64,000 bases of DNA, from the NCBI RefSeq assembly GCF_014192575.1, contig NZ_JACHYC010000009.1:124001-188000 (forward strand). The letters run 5' to 3'. Made by a program: the position numbers and the translations under genes. Under the pieces are notes generated by a model that did not search any database, had not been told where the DNA came from, and saw nothing but the letters and a program-made list of their open reading frames with translations. Numbering within the stretch: the first letter of the stretch is position 1; every line of letters starts with the position of its first letter. This DNA is from Variovorax sp. Sphag1AA. GTDB taxonomy: Bacteria > Pseudomonadota > Gammaproteobacteria > Burkholderiales > Burkholderiaceae_C. Shown piece after piece: positions 43,197 through 52,327 of this stretch.

Positions 43197-43766
43197 ATGG
43201 ACGCAATCCACGCACTCACGAACGAAAGCATCACGGCAGAGTTTCTGAACGCGCTCGCCGAATCGCGGAGCACCGACGAAGCGCTGCGTCGCATCGATCT
43301 GTGCCGCTCGCTGATTGCCTCCGGCAGCATCTTCAGCATCCAGCAGAACGTGACGACGGGGCGCGACGCCCCGGGCCAGGTGCTCCTGCGCCGCTTCTAT
43401 TCATCGGAGGCGGCGAGCTTTCCGGTCAACGGCGCGAAGCGGAAGACGCTGACGCCGTGGACCGAGTGCCTCTTCGTGCGGGGCCGCGTGTTCGTCGGCG
43501 AAGGCGAACACGTGCTGGCGCAGCACTTCGACGACTTCGAGCAGATGCGCGCCTACAAGGTGCGCAGCGTGATCAACGTGCCGCTGATGCAGGGCGACCT
43601 CTGCTACGCCACCTTCAACGTCTTCGGCACCCGCGCCCGCTGGCTGCCGCAGGAAGTCCTCGGCATCCGGCTGCTGGCGCTCGCCGCCGCGCGCTGGGTG
43701 CCTGCCGCGCCCGGGTTGGCCTATCGCTTCACCGGTGTCTCCCTCTCATCCCCTCTGGAGGCTTGA
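43197..43766 (+). CDS. GAF-domain protein, first gene of the catabolic operon
   Basis: The 189-residue protein has an N-terminal helical segment and a GAF fold (about 30-170) with GEGEHVLAQHFDDFEQMRAY and VRSVINVPLMQGDLCYATFNVF. There is no DNA-binding or catalytic output domain. It may bind the pathway substrate or a small aromatic ligand. Its ribosome site is not evident. It has only 2 bases between its stop and the monooxygenase ATG, so it belongs to the operon. Confidence 0.8.
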   Translation: MDAIHALTNESITAEFLNALAESRSTDEALRRIDLCRSLIASGSIFSIQQNVTTGRDAPGQVLLRRFYSSEAASFPVNGAKRKTLTPWTECLFVRGRVFVGEGEHVLAQHFDDFEQMRAYKVRSVINVPLMQGDLCYATFNVFGTRARWLPQEVLGIRLLALAAARWVPAAPGLAYRFTGVSLSSPLEA

Positions 43767-43768
43767 AC

Positions 43769-45370
43769 ATGCAAAGCAAAGTCCCTGTCGTGATCGTCGG
43801 CGGCGGCCCGGCCGGTTTGTCGATGGCGATCCTGTTGCAACGCTTCGGCATCGACTTCGTGCTGCTCGAACGCAGCGCGACGACCACCGACCATCCGAAG
43901 GCGCGCGGCACCTACACCCGCACGATGGAGATCTTCCGCCAGTGGGGCATCGACGGGCTGATGAAGCGTCATGCGCTGCCGGACGGCTCGGACTTCTTTT
44001 CGTTCTGCGAATCGATGAGCGGCCACGAATGGGGACGCACCAATCCAGAGCCGAACCTGGGCCACTCGCCGTGCTGGAAGATCATCCAGTCGCAGGACAC
44101 GGTGGAGGAGGAACTGCTCGACCATGCCCGCAAGAGCGAGGTGGGCCGCATCCTCTACGGCCACGAGTTCCTGAACTACGACGAAGGCGGCACCGGCATT
44201 GCGGTGACCAGCCGCAACGTCAACAGCGGCGAGACCGCGACGTGGCACGCGCAGTACCTGATCGCGGCTGATGGCGCGACGAGCTCGGTGCGTCGACAGG
44301 CCGACATCGAGATGCGCGGCCCCGCCACGCTCGCAGTCATGGCCAACGAGTACTGGCAGGCCGATCTCTCGCATGTGCGCGATGCCGCTTTCTGCGCCGG
44401 CTGGCGCGTCTACGCGAAGGATTCGCCCTACCCGATCTCCACGGTGCTCAACACCAATGGCAAGGACAAGTGGCTGACACTTCTGCCGGTGGGCCGCGAA
44501 GTCGATGAACGCATCGGCGAGCGCACCGATGACGAAGTGGTGAAGCTGGCACGCACGATGTCCGGCGTGCCGAACCTCGACGTGAAGGTGATCAACCGCT
44601 CGGTGTGGCGCATGAGCCGTCAGGTGGCCGCGACCTTCCGCAAGGGGCGCGTGCTGCTGGTGGGCGATTCGGCGCATCGCTTTCCGCCGAATGGCGGCTA
44701 CGGCATGAACTCGGGCATCCAGGACGCACACAACCTCGCGTGGAAGCTGGCCTTCGTGCTCACAGGGCGTGCGAGCGCGCGCCTGCTCGACAGTTACGAC
44801 CGCGAGCGCCGTCCGGTGGCGGAGTCGAACGCGGACTTCAGCCTGCACAACGCGTCGCGCTTCATCCAGTGCGACGAGGCGCTGCGCTCGGGCAATCCGG
44901 ATCGCATCGACTTCTGGATCCGCGACAGCGACAACCACATCCACAGCATCGGCCAGTCGCTGGGCTTCTGCTACGAGGACGGCGCGGTGATCCCAGACGG
45001 CACCGGCAAGCATGTGATGCGTGCACGCTGGTACGAACCGAGTGACAAGCCGGGCATGCGCTTTCCGCACATCTGGCTGGACCTTGCGCGGCGCACCACC
45101 ACGCTCGACTGGTTCGATCGCGAGTTCGTGCTGGTCGCAGGACCGAAGGCCGATGCATGGATGGAAGCAGCGCGCGCCGTGTCCGGCAAGAACGGGCGAA
45201 CCGTGCTCGCCAGGCAACTCTACGACTCGCATGAGAAGGACGGCCTCCTGCTCGGCCTGCGCGGTGCAGTGCTGGTGCGGCCCGACGGCCATGTGGCCTT
45301 CCGCATGCCGTGGACGCCATCCGACCCGGCCGCGGAACTGTCGGCTGTCCTATCGACGCTACTGGATTGA
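43769..45370 (+). CDS. FAD-dependent aromatic hydroxylase (phenol/2,4-dichlorophenol hydroxylase type)
   Basis: The 533-residue flavoprotein has an N-terminal FAD loop VVIVGGGPAGLSMAI, the DG motif LIAADGATSSVR and the GD motif VLLVGDSAHRFPPNGGYG, which together define group A flavin monooxygenases. The MhpA/TfdB/PheA-type C-terminal thioredoxin-like part is present. It hydroxylates an aromatic ring with NAD(P)H and oxygen. TGGAGG lies 7 bases before the ATG. Its position after a GAF gene and before a VOC gene suggests that it generates a dihydroxylated ring for cleavage. Confidence 0.93.
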   Translation: MQSKVPVVIVGGGPAGLSMAILLQRFGIDFVLLERSATTTDHPKARGTYTRTMEIFRQWGIDGLMKRHALPDGSDFFSFCESMSGHEWGRTNPEPNLGHSPCWKIIQSQDTVEEELLDHARKSEVGRILYGHEFLNYDEGGTGIAVTSRNVNSGETATWHAQYLIAADGATSSVRRQADIEMRGPATLAVMANEYWQADLSHVRDAAFCAGWRVYAKDSPYPISTVLNTNGKDKWLTLLPVGREVDERIGERTDDEVVKLARTMSGVPNLDVKVINRSVWRMSRQVAATFRKGRVLLVGDSAHRFPPNGGYGMNSGIQDAHNLAWKLAFVLTGRASARLLDSYDRERRPVAESNADFSLHNASRFIQCDEALRSGNPDRIDFWIRDSDNHIHSIGQSLGFCYEDGAVIPDGTGKHVMRARWYEPSDKPGMRFPHIWLDLARRTTTLDWFDREFVLVAGPKADAWMEAARAVSGKNGRTVLARQLYDSHEKDGLLLGLRGAVLVRPDGHVAFRMPWTPSDPAAELSAVLSTLLD

Positions 45371-45374
45371 TGCC

Positions 45375-45782
45375 ATGCCAGTCACCGCCCTGCACCACTT
45401 CACGATCCGCTGCACGCCGGACGAACTGCCACCGCTGGTGGACTTCTACACGCGGGTGATGCGCCTGACCATCGGCGCGCGGCCGGAGATCCCGGCACCC
45501 GGTGCGTGGCTCTATGCGGATGGCCAGCCGATCGTGCACCTCTACGCGCACCTGTCGACGCCGGACGCACCCGTGGATCCCGTCACGGGCCACCTCGACC
45601 ACATCTCTTTCCGCTCGCGCGGGCTCGTCGAGATGCGGGAGCATCTTCGCGCGCTGGGCGTGCCGTTTGCAGAAGCGCCAATTCCCGGCTGGGCGATTCA
45701 CCAGCTCTTTCTCCACGATCCGCGCGGCCTCAAGATCGAGATGACCTTCTGGCTGGACCAGGAAGAAGGGAGCGGCGCATGA
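45375..45782 (+). CDS. VOC-family protein (glyoxalase / extradiol dioxygenase type)
   Basis: The 135-residue protein is one VOC module. The metal ligands are plausible in LHHFTIRC, the GHLDHISFR segment and LKIEMTF. Its size is closer to glyoxalase-type than to two-module extradiol dioxygenases, but small one-module ring-cleavage enzymes exist. The ATG at 45375 lies 4 bases after the hydroxylase stop, and its own stop overlaps the hydrolase start. A ring-cleavage or isomerisation step is the natural guess. Confidence 0.83.
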   Translation: MPVTALHHFTIRCTPDELPPLVDFYTRVMRLTIGARPEIPAPGAWLYADGQPIVHLYAHLSTPDAPVDPVTGHLDHISFRSRGLVEMREHLRALGVPFAEAPIPGWAIHQLFLHDPRGLKIEMTFWLDQEEGSGA

Positions 45783-46570
45783 CGCACTTCGTGCAGGTCG
45801 GCGAAGTGCGCGTTGCCTTCGACCGCGACGGCGACGGCCCACCGCTGATGCTGATGCATGGCGCGGAAGCCTCCCGTCAAATGTTCTCGGCGCTGGTGCC
45901 GCTTCTGTCGAAGCACTTCACGGTGATCGCGTATGACCAGCGCGACTGCGGCGAGACCGAAGGCCCTGAGCGCGCGCCGACGCTCGCCGATCTTGCGAAC
46001 GACGCACAGCTCTTGATCAAGGCGCTGGGACTCAAGCGCGCGCACGTGTTCGGCTCGTCCTTTGGTGGACGGGTGGCGCAGGCGTTGGCGCTTTTGCATC
46101 CGCGTGCAGTCGACCACCTCGTGCTCGGCAGCACATGGCCGCTGCCGCGGCCCTACGAGGAACTGTGCCCGGATGCGCGTCGACTGGGCGAGCTGCGACG
46201 CGACCTGCCGGGCACGGCCGAGGAACTGGCGACCTGGTTCTTCCCCGAAGCCTTCCTCAAGCAGCGTCCGGAGCTGCGCCGGGTGTTCGCGACTGCACGG
46301 CCCGCATCGACGCGCTCCGCACGGCGCGGCGCAACGGTGCAAACCACGATCGAACGCGGCGTGGCCGACATCGTCGCGCCCACGCTGGTGCTCGCCGGCG
46401 AACTCGATCGCGTCGTTCCGCCCAGCGTGACCCTCGCCATGGCCGGGCGCATCCGCGGCGCCGATGCCGTGCTGCTGCCCGCCATCGGCCATGTGACCGC
46501 GATGCAAGCGCCGGAGGTGCTGGCGCATCACATCGTCCGCTTTCTCCAACCCGAAGGAGCCAAGGCATGA
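45779..46570 (+). CDS. Alpha/beta hydrolase of the catabolic operon
   Basis: The 263-residue protein has MLMHGAEASRQMF, nucleophile in FGSSFGGRVA, acid in LAGELDRVVPP and His in AIGHVTAMQ. It resembles meta-cleavage-product C-C bond hydrolases and lactonases. It overlaps the VOC gene and the ABC ATPase gene by 4 bases each, which fits hydrolysis of a ring-cleavage product. Confidence 0.9.
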   Translation: MTHFVQVGEVRVAFDRDGDGPPLMLMHGAEASRQMFSALVPLLSKHFTVIAYDQRDCGETEGPERAPTLADLANDAQLLIKALGLKRAHVFGSSFGGRVAQALALLHPRAVDHLVLGSTWPLPRPYEELCPDARRLGELRRDLPGTAEELATWFFPEAFLKQRPELRRVFATARPASTRSARRGATVQTTIERGVADIVAPTLVLAGELDRVVPPSVTLAMAGRIRGADAVLLPAIGHVTAMQAPEVLAHHIVRFLQPEGAKA

Positions 46571-47367
46571 ACACGACCAGCGAACGATCGCGCGGGCGGC
46601 CCGACTACATCCGCGTCGAAGGCCTGTCGAAGCACTTCGGCGATGGTGGCGAAGGCGTGCTCGCGCTGAAGGACATCGACTGCAGCATCGAACAAGGCAG
46701 CTTCGTGACCATCGTGGGCCCGAGCGGCTGTGGAAAGAGCACGCTGCTGCGCATCCTGGCAGGGCTGCTCGACTACGACGTCGGCCGCGTCGCGCTCGAC
46801 GGCCAGCCGATCCGTGGCACCCGGCGCGACGTGGGCGTGGTGTTCCAGAGTTCGATCCTGCTGCCGTGGCGCACCATCCTCGAGAACGTGATGCTGCCCG
46901 CGGAAGTGCTGGGCATTCCGATGAAGCAGGCGCGCGAGCGTGCGATGCAACTGCTGCACATGGTTCGCCTCGACGGCTTCGAACACAAGCTGCCACGCCA
47001 GTTGAGCGGCGGCATGCAGCAGCGCGCCTCGATCGCGCGGGCGCTTCTGCACGATCCGAAGATCCTGCTGATGGACGAGCCCTTCGGCGCGCTCGACGCG
47101 ATGACGCGCGAGCGCATGAACCTGGAGTTGCAGCGCATCTGGATGGAGAGCGGCAAGACGGTCGTCCTCATCACCCACTCGATTCCCGAAGCGGTGTTTC
47201 TCGGCGACAAGGTGTTCGTGATGTCGCCCCGCCCCGGCACGCTGGAACGGGTGCTGCCCATCGACCTGCCGCGTCCGCGCTCGATGGATGTGATGACGCA
47301 TCCTGCGTTCGCCGCTGCGACGGCCTCGATCCGCGAGCGCTTCTCGCATGCCGCTTCATTCGACTGA
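46567..47367 (+). CDS. ABC transporter ATPase (SsuB/TauB/NrtD type)
   Basis: The 266-residue ATPase has Walker A GPSGCGKST, Q-loop FQSSILLPWRT, signature LSGGMQQRASIARA, Walker B ILLMDEPFGALD and switch His in ITHSIPEA. The nitrate/sulfonate/taurine importer subfamily is clear. It energises uptake with the downstream permease and binding protein. Its start overlaps the hydrolase stop. Confidence 0.95.
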   Translation: MNTTSERSRGRPDYIRVEGLSKHFGDGGEGVLALKDIDCSIEQGSFVTIVGPSGCGKSTLLRILAGLLDYDVGRVALDGQPIRGTRRDVGVVFQSSILLPWRTILENVMLPAEVLGIPMKQARERAMQLLHMVRLDGFEHKLPRQLSGGMQQRASIARALLHDPKILLMDEPFGALDAMTRERMNLELQRIWMESGKTVVLITHSIPEAVFLGDKVFVMSPRPGTLERVLPIDLPRPRSMDVMTHPAFAAATASIRERFSHAASFD

Positions 47368-47380
47368 CAGGGAGCTTCCG

Positions 47381-48271
47381 ATGACAACCGCCATGCTCAC
47401 CACGACTGATTCCATTGCGCACCCGGAAGACACCACAACGAAGGCGGCAAGGCCGAAGCACTCGCGTCGGGCCAATCCGCTCGCTTCGACCCGGGTGCAG
47501 TCGGTCCTGCTGCTCGTCACGCTGCTCGGCTCGTGGGAAGCGGCCGTGCGATTCTTCAAGGTGCCGCAGCACCTCGTGCCTCCGGTGAGCGACATCGCGG
47601 TCGCGCTCTGGCGTGGGCTCGCGACCGGGCCGCTTGCGAAAGATGGCTTCTGGTATCACGGTGGCGTGACGGTCGCCGAGATCCTGCTGGGCTTCCTCAT
47701 CGGCAGCGGCGTGGGGCTCGCGATCGGCATCGTGGTGTCGCAGATGCCGAAGGTCGAAGCGCTGCTGGAGCCCTACGTCGCCGCATTGCAGAGTGTGCCC
47801 AAGGTGGCGGTCGCACCGATCATCGTGGTGTGGCTGGGCTTCGGGATCGGGTCGAAGGTGATGATCATCTGCCTGCTCACCTTCTTCCCGGTGCTGGTGA
47901 CCAGCATCGCGGGCTTCAAGGCGGTAGACCCGGACCGCATCGACCTGCTGCGTTCGCTGTCGGCAACGCCATGGCAGATCTTCCGCAAGGCCAAGTTCCC
48001 GAGCGCGCTGCCGTACATCTTCGCGGGGCTCAACATGGCGGCCGCCTTCAGCGTGGTCGGCGCGGTGGTCGGCGAATTCGTCGGCGCACAGGCGGGGCTC
48101 GGCGTGCTCATCCTGCAGATGGAGGCACAGGCCGATACCGGCGGCAGCTTCGCGGTGTGCGTGGTGCTGTCGGTGATCGGGATCGTGCTCACGGGCCTCC
48201 TGCGCCGCATCCAGCGACGCGTGCTGCACTGGATGCCGGCCGACACCTCCCAGCGGACGGTGAATGTCTGA
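47381..48271 (+). CDS. ABC transporter permease (SsuC/TauC type)
   Basis: The 296-residue permease has about six membrane helices and the EAA-like loop in DLLRSLSATPWQIFRKAKFPSALPY. AGGGAG lies before the ATG at 47381, which is preferred over an in-frame start 33 bases upstream. It forms the pore of the importer with the ATPase 13 bases upstream. Confidence 0.95.
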   Translation: MTTAMLTTTDSIAHPEDTTTKAARPKHSRRANPLASTRVQSVLLLVTLLGSWEAAVRFFKVPQHLVPPVSDIAVALWRGLATGPLAKDGFWYHGGVTVAEILLGFLIGSGVGLAIGIVVSQMPKVEALLEPYVAALQSVPKVAVAPIIVVWLGFGIGSKVMIICLLTFFPVLVTSIAGFKAVDPDRIDLLRSLSATPWQIFRKAKFPSALPYIFAGLNMAAAFSVVGAVVGEFVGAQAGLGVLILQMEAQADTGGSFAVCVVLSVIGIVLTGLLRRIQRRVLHWMPADTSQRTVNV

Positions 48272-48294
48272 AGTTCTTCATGAAGGAGTGGACC

Positions 48295-49392
48295 ATGTTG
48301 ACGCGACGTGATTTCGGCCTGGGCCTCGGCGCCTTGGGCCTTGGCGCCGGGCTTCCGGCACTGGCGCAGGCTGTGCGCGTGATGAAGGTGGCGAACACCG
48401 CGGCGGTGAACGATCCGCAGCAGTGCTTCTGCACCGCGGGCCAGCATCCGAAGCTCAACTTCTACAAGCCCAACGGCGTGGATGTGGAGTACGTCAACAT
48501 GTCCAGCATGACGCAGGCGCTGCAGAGCCTGCGAGCCGGCCATGTGGACTTCGGGCCGGCGGTGCCGGGGCTGCTGTTGCCCGCGATGGCGAAGGACCCG
48601 TCGCTCGACCTCGTCAGCGTCTACAAGTGGCTGCCGCGCAATGCGAACGTGATCGTGGTGAAGCCGGGCAGCCCGATCAAGTCGGCGGCGGACCTCGCGG
48701 GCAAACGCATCGGCGTGCGAAGCCAGGGCGATACCGGCATCGTCATCACCAAGACCATGCTGGCCGAGCTGGGCCTGAAAGACGACAAGTGCGAGTACAT
48801 CGCCATCGGCGACGGTGCACCAGCCGGCGCCGCCATCGACAACGACCGGGTGGACGCGATGGTGACCTTCGACACCGCCGCCGCACGCATCGAACTGGTA
48901 GGAACGAAGCTGCGCTACGTGCCGATCACGCCGAAGTTCGCGCAGGTCGGGTCGGGCTGGATCTGCGTGCCGAGGAAGCTGCTGAAGGAGGAGCGCAAGT
49001 CGCTCGTGGCGCTGTTCCAGGGCATCGCCAAATCCACCATCTTCTCGAACGCGAACCTCGAAGCGGCCATCGACCTGCACTGGGCGGTGTACCCCGAAAG
49101 CCGGCCCAAGGGCCGCAGCGAAGACGAGGCGCGCAAGGAACTCGCCTTCATCCTCAAGGACCGCAAGAACAGCTGGATGCGACGGCCCGACGATCCCGAC
49201 CAGCGCATGGGTGCGTCGTCGCTGTCCGAATGGAAGGCGAACATCGAGATGACGGCTGACAGCAGCAAGAACCCGAAGCTGGCCGAGGAACTCGGCGATC
49301 CGAACCGACTGTTCACCAACGAGCTGATCGACGACATCAACGCCTTCGACCGGCAGGCGGTGGTCGACATGGCGAAGGCCTTCAGGCTCTGA
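48295..49392 (+). CDS. ABC transporter substrate-binding protein (SsuA/NMT1-like)
   Basis: The 365-residue protein has a Tat-like signal (TRRDFGLGLGALGLG, cleavage near ALAQA). The NMT1/THI5-type binding domain follows, with RVMKVANTAAVND and DLAGKRIGVRSQGDTGIVI. AAGGAG lies 6 bases before the ATG at 48295; a MKEWT extension is rejected. It should bind an aromatic or sulfonated compound in the periplasm. The mature N-terminus has CFCTAGQ, which adds two cysteines of unknown role. Confidence 0.92.
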   Translation: MLTRRDFGLGLGALGLGAGLPALAQAVRVMKVANTAAVNDPQQCFCTAGQHPKLNFYKPNGVDVEYVNMSSMTQALQSLRAGHVDFGPAVPGLLLPAMAKDPSLDLVSVYKWLPRNANVIVVKPGSPIKSAADLAGKRIGVRSQGDTGIVITKTMLAELGLKDDKCEYIAIGDGAPAGAAIDNDRVDAMVTFDTAAARIELVGTKLRYVPITPKFAQVGSGWICVPRKLLKEERKSLVALFQGIAKSTIFSNANLEAAIDLHWAVYPESRPKGRSEDEARKELAFILKDRKNSWMRRPDDPDQRMGASSLSEWKANIEMTADSSKNPKLAEELGDPNRLFTNELIDDINAFDRQAVVDMAKAFRL

Positions 49393-49427
49393 GCCCGCAC
49401 GCGCCGCGGAGGTGCAAGAATCGCTCG

Positions 49428-50015
49428 ATGAATTCGACGAACGAACACTTCCGCCCCGTCGCGCTCCAGCATGCCTGTCGGCTCATCAACCATGGCCCGA
49501 CGGTGCTGGTGACCAGCGCGCACGACGGGCGTCGCAACGTCATGGCGGCGGCATGGTCGATGCCGGTGGAGTTCACGCCGCCGCGCGTTGCGGTGGTCAT
49601 CGACAAGCACACCTTCACGCGTGAGTTGGTTGCAGCGAGCGGGGTGTTTGGGCTGTGCATCCCGAGCGTCTCGTTCGTCGACACGACCTATGCGGTCGGC
49701 AGCGAGAGCGGTCGCTCGGTCGACAAGTTCGCGCGACACCAACTCGTTGCGCGGCCCGGTCCGGTGCTTGGCGTACCGCTCCTCGAAACTGGTTGCGCGG
49801 CATGGCTCGAATGCCGACTCATTCCCGAGGCGCACACCGAAGACGCCTACGACACCTGCTTCGGTGAAGTGGTCGCGGCAGCGGCCGACGAGCGCATCTT
49901 CTCAGGCGGCCATTGGCAGTTCGGTGACGACAACAAGGCGCTGCACACGATCCACCATCTCGGCGGCGGAAACTTCGTGAGCGCCGGCGCCAGCTTCCGC
50001 GCCGCGCAGCCCTGA
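49428..50015 (+). CDS. Flavin reductase-like FMN-binding protein
   Basis: The 195-residue protein has the flavin-reductase split-barrel fold: GPTVLVTSAHDGRRNVMAAAW, FTPPRVAVVIDKHTFTR and GVFGLCIPS. It could supply reduced flavin or act on a pathway intermediate. It follows the binding-protein gene after 35 bases and is the last gene of the operon, ending 6 bases before the convergent TPR gene. Confidence 0.9.
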   Translation: MNSTNEHFRPVALQHACRLINHGPTVLVTSAHDGRRNVMAAAWSMPVEFTPPRVAVVIDKHTFTRELVAASGVFGLCIPSVSFVDTTYAVGSESGRSVDKFARHQLVARPGPVLGVPLLETGCAAWLECRLIPEAHTEDAYDTCFGEVVAAAADERIFSGGHWQFGDDNKALHTIHHLGGGNFVSAGASFRAAQP

Positions 50016-50021
50016 CAGCGG

Positions 50022-52118
50022 TCACACCTCGAATCGAGCGACGTCGATGGCCTCGGGAGGCAAGCCAGCAACGTGGCGTGCCCACATGGCCTCGCACGCG
50101 GCTTCGAAGTGACGGGTGAAGCGGCGGGCATCGAACACGCTGCTGGTCTTTCGCTGCAGCAGCAGCTTGTTCCGCAACGCCGCAAGCGATTGCGGCGAGC
50201 GAGCGAATTCGAGTGCGCGAGCCTCGTAAGACTCGACATCCTTCGTCACGAGTTCAGGCAACCCCATTGCACCGAGCAGGCTGGACGCCACGCGCGCCGC
50301 GAAGGTGTCTCCTTCGAGCGTGAGCAGGGGCAAGCCGGCGCGCAATGCATCGCTGCAGGTGGTGTGCGCGTTGTAGTGAAAGGTGTCGAGGAAAAGGTCC
50401 GCCAGTGCATGGCGCGACAGATGCTCCGCATGCGACGATCGCTTCGCCCACACGATTCGCGACGGGTCGACGCCGCGCTTCTGCGCTTCCGCGGCAAGCG
50501 CCGACGGTGCGCCCGCGTGACCTTCCAGGAGCCACAGCACGCTGCCGGGTACGGCGGACAGCAGGCGCATCCACACGTCGAAGACGTCGGGCGTGATCTT
50601 GTAGTTGTTGTTGAAGCACGCGAACACGAAGCCGTCCGCCGGCAGCCCGGCCTGCTCGCGCGTGATTGCGCAGGGCGCGATCTCTGCAAGCTCGTCGTTG
50701 CATTGGTACGAGCCGGGCAAGCGGACGACCTTTTCACTGTAGAAGCGCTCGTCCTCAGGCCGGATCACCACAGGGTCGGCAAGGATGTAGTCGATGAAGT
50801 CCGCGCCCATGGTGCCGGGATAGCCGAGATAGCTGACCTGCAGCGGCGCAGCGCGGTGGGCGAAGATGCCGGGGCGGGATCCTTCGATGTAGCCGTTGAG
50901 ATCGATCGCGATGTCGATGCCTGCTTCATGCGCCATTGCCGCAATCTGTGGATCGTCGCGGTTCGCCACCTCCATGAAGTGATCGAGCGATTGCATGACG
51001 CGTCGGCCCAGCGGATCCGAGATCGGCGGGCCGAACGAAAAGCCGAAGCATTCGAAGCGCTCGCGGTCGTGGCACTCGAAGAGGCGCGCAATGAGCTGCG
51101 AGGTTGGATGCGGACCGAAGCCGGATGAAAAGTAGCCGATGCGTAGACGGCGTGAAGCCGCGTCTCTAGGCGCCAGTGCGGGGCTTGATGCCGAGGCCGC
51201 ATGATCCTGTGCGTAGCGCTTTGCGCAGGTGAAGAGCACGTTCGGGTCAGCGCCGGTCGGCAGGAGTGCGAAGGGTTCGGCCGCTTGTTCTCCAGCCAGC
51301 ACGCGACTGAATGTCTCCTGCAGCAGCGACCGGTAACCGTCCCAACGGCACGCCAGCATTCGGTCGTGCAGCCAGTACCCGCGCATGTGGGCGGTGTCGG
51401 CAGGCAGCCGGGCGAGACGTGACAGGGCTTTGCGCGCGGCGTCCTGGCGGCCTGCGCGTTCGAGGAGTGCGACCTGGTTCATCGATGCATAGACATCCTG
51501 CGGCGCGAACTGCAGCGCGCGCTCGCAGCTCGCGAGAGCGTCGTCGAGTCGGCCGAGCTCAGCGAGCGCCATGGCGCGCTCCGACCATGCGCGCGCGAGC
51601 TGGGGCTGGAGCTTCAGCGCGCGCTCGAAGTGAACCACGGCCTGCTGCGGACGCTGCAATGCCAGCAGGCTGCTTCCGAGATTGAGCTGGAGTTCGGGCA
51701 CGCGATCATTGAGGCGTGCCGCGCGCTCGAACGCCGCGAGCGCCAGCGCATGGTCGCCCGTCGCACTGTGGGCGACGCCGATTTCATGCAGCGCTTCGAA
51801 GAACTCGCCGGCTTCGCGGATCGCGCGCTCGAAGCAGGCGATGGCTTCGCGCGCACTGCCCCTTTGAAGGCGCACGCGACCCAGATAGAAGTGCGCTTCG
51901 GCGGAGCAGCCGGGCAAGACAACAGCGCGCGCGAGGTAGTGCTCGCAGCCTGCCATGTCGCCCTGGTTGCCGCGGATGAAGGCCAGAAGCTCGAGGGCGC
52001 GCGAAGGTGCGTCCGGCTTGTCGATCATGGTGCGCAGCATGGCCTCGGCCTGAGGCGCGCGGCCCGATCGGAACAGCTGTTCGGCTTGGACGAGTAGGGG
52101 ATGCGCTGCGCTCGGCAT
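50022..52118 (-). CDS. TPR / SPINDLY-type O-GlcNAc transferase-like glycosyltransferase
   Basis: The 698-residue protein has an N-terminal TPR superhelix (about 5-265) and a C-terminal OGT (GT41) domain. GT41 motifs include GPHPTSQLIARLFE, FACFNNNYKITPDVFDVW and DTFHYNAHTTCSDALRAGLPLLT. The last motif carries the nucleotide-sugar pocket. It should transfer a sugar to protein Ser/Thr or to another acceptor in the cytosol; the acceptor is unknown. The ATG at 52118 is chosen because the extension to 52175 is unlike the family. It is convergent with the catabolic operon and divergent from the iron locus. Confidence 0.93.
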   Translation of the reverse strand: MPSAAHPLLVQAEQLFRSGRAPQAEAMLRTMIDKPDAPSRALELLAFIRGNQGDMAGCEHYLARAVVLPGCSAEAHFYLGRVRLQRGSAREAIACFERAIREAGEFFEALHEIGVAHSATGDHALALAAFERAARLNDRVPELQLNLGSSLLALQRPQQAVVHFERALKLQPQLARAWSERAMALAELGRLDDALASCERALQFAPQDVYASMNQVALLERAGRQDAARKALSRLARLPADTAHMRGYWLHDRMLACRWDGYRSLLQETFSRVLAGEQAAEPFALLPTGADPNVLFTCAKRYAQDHAASASSPALAPRDAASRRLRIGYFSSGFGPHPTSQLIARLFECHDRERFECFGFSFGPPISDPLGRRVMQSLDHFMEVANRDDPQIAAMAHEAGIDIAIDLNGYIEGSRPGIFAHRAAPLQVSYLGYPGTMGADFIDYILADPVVIRPEDERFYSEKVVRLPGSYQCNDELAEIAPCAITREQAGLPADGFVFACFNNNYKITPDVFDVWMRLLSAVPGSVLWLLEGHAGAPSALAAEAQKRGVDPSRIVWAKRSSHAEHLSRHALADLFLDTFHYNAHTTCSDALRAGLPLLTLEGDTFAARVASSLLGAMGLPELVTKDVESYEARALEFARSPQSLAALRNKLLLQRKTSSVFDARRFTRHFEAACEAMWARHVAGLPPEAIDVARFEV

Positions 52119-52281
52119 GGCGCCGATTCTGATGCATCGAACAACGCAGGCGGGGTGCAGCTTGCCCTCCCCCAAGCCCTTTACTTAACTTCACTTGCTA
52201 TGGAATTCGTAGCGCGGAATCGCGGCGTGCAAAGGACTTCAGGCGGAAATCGACAGTGCCGCTATTTCTGCTCGATCCGCC

Positions 52282-52300
52282 GCAAATGACATTCATTCGC
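52282..52300. promoter_or_regulatory. Candidate Fur box upstream of the PepSY operon
   Basis: GCAAATGACATTCATTCGC matches 13 of 19 positions of the Fur consensus. It lies 28 bases before the PepSY-gene ATG, where it would overlap the promoter. The same first eight bases occur in the box before the siderophore receptor gene. Confidence 0.6.
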
Positions 52301-52327
52301 ATTTGATGTCTAGAATGGCGGGCTCAG

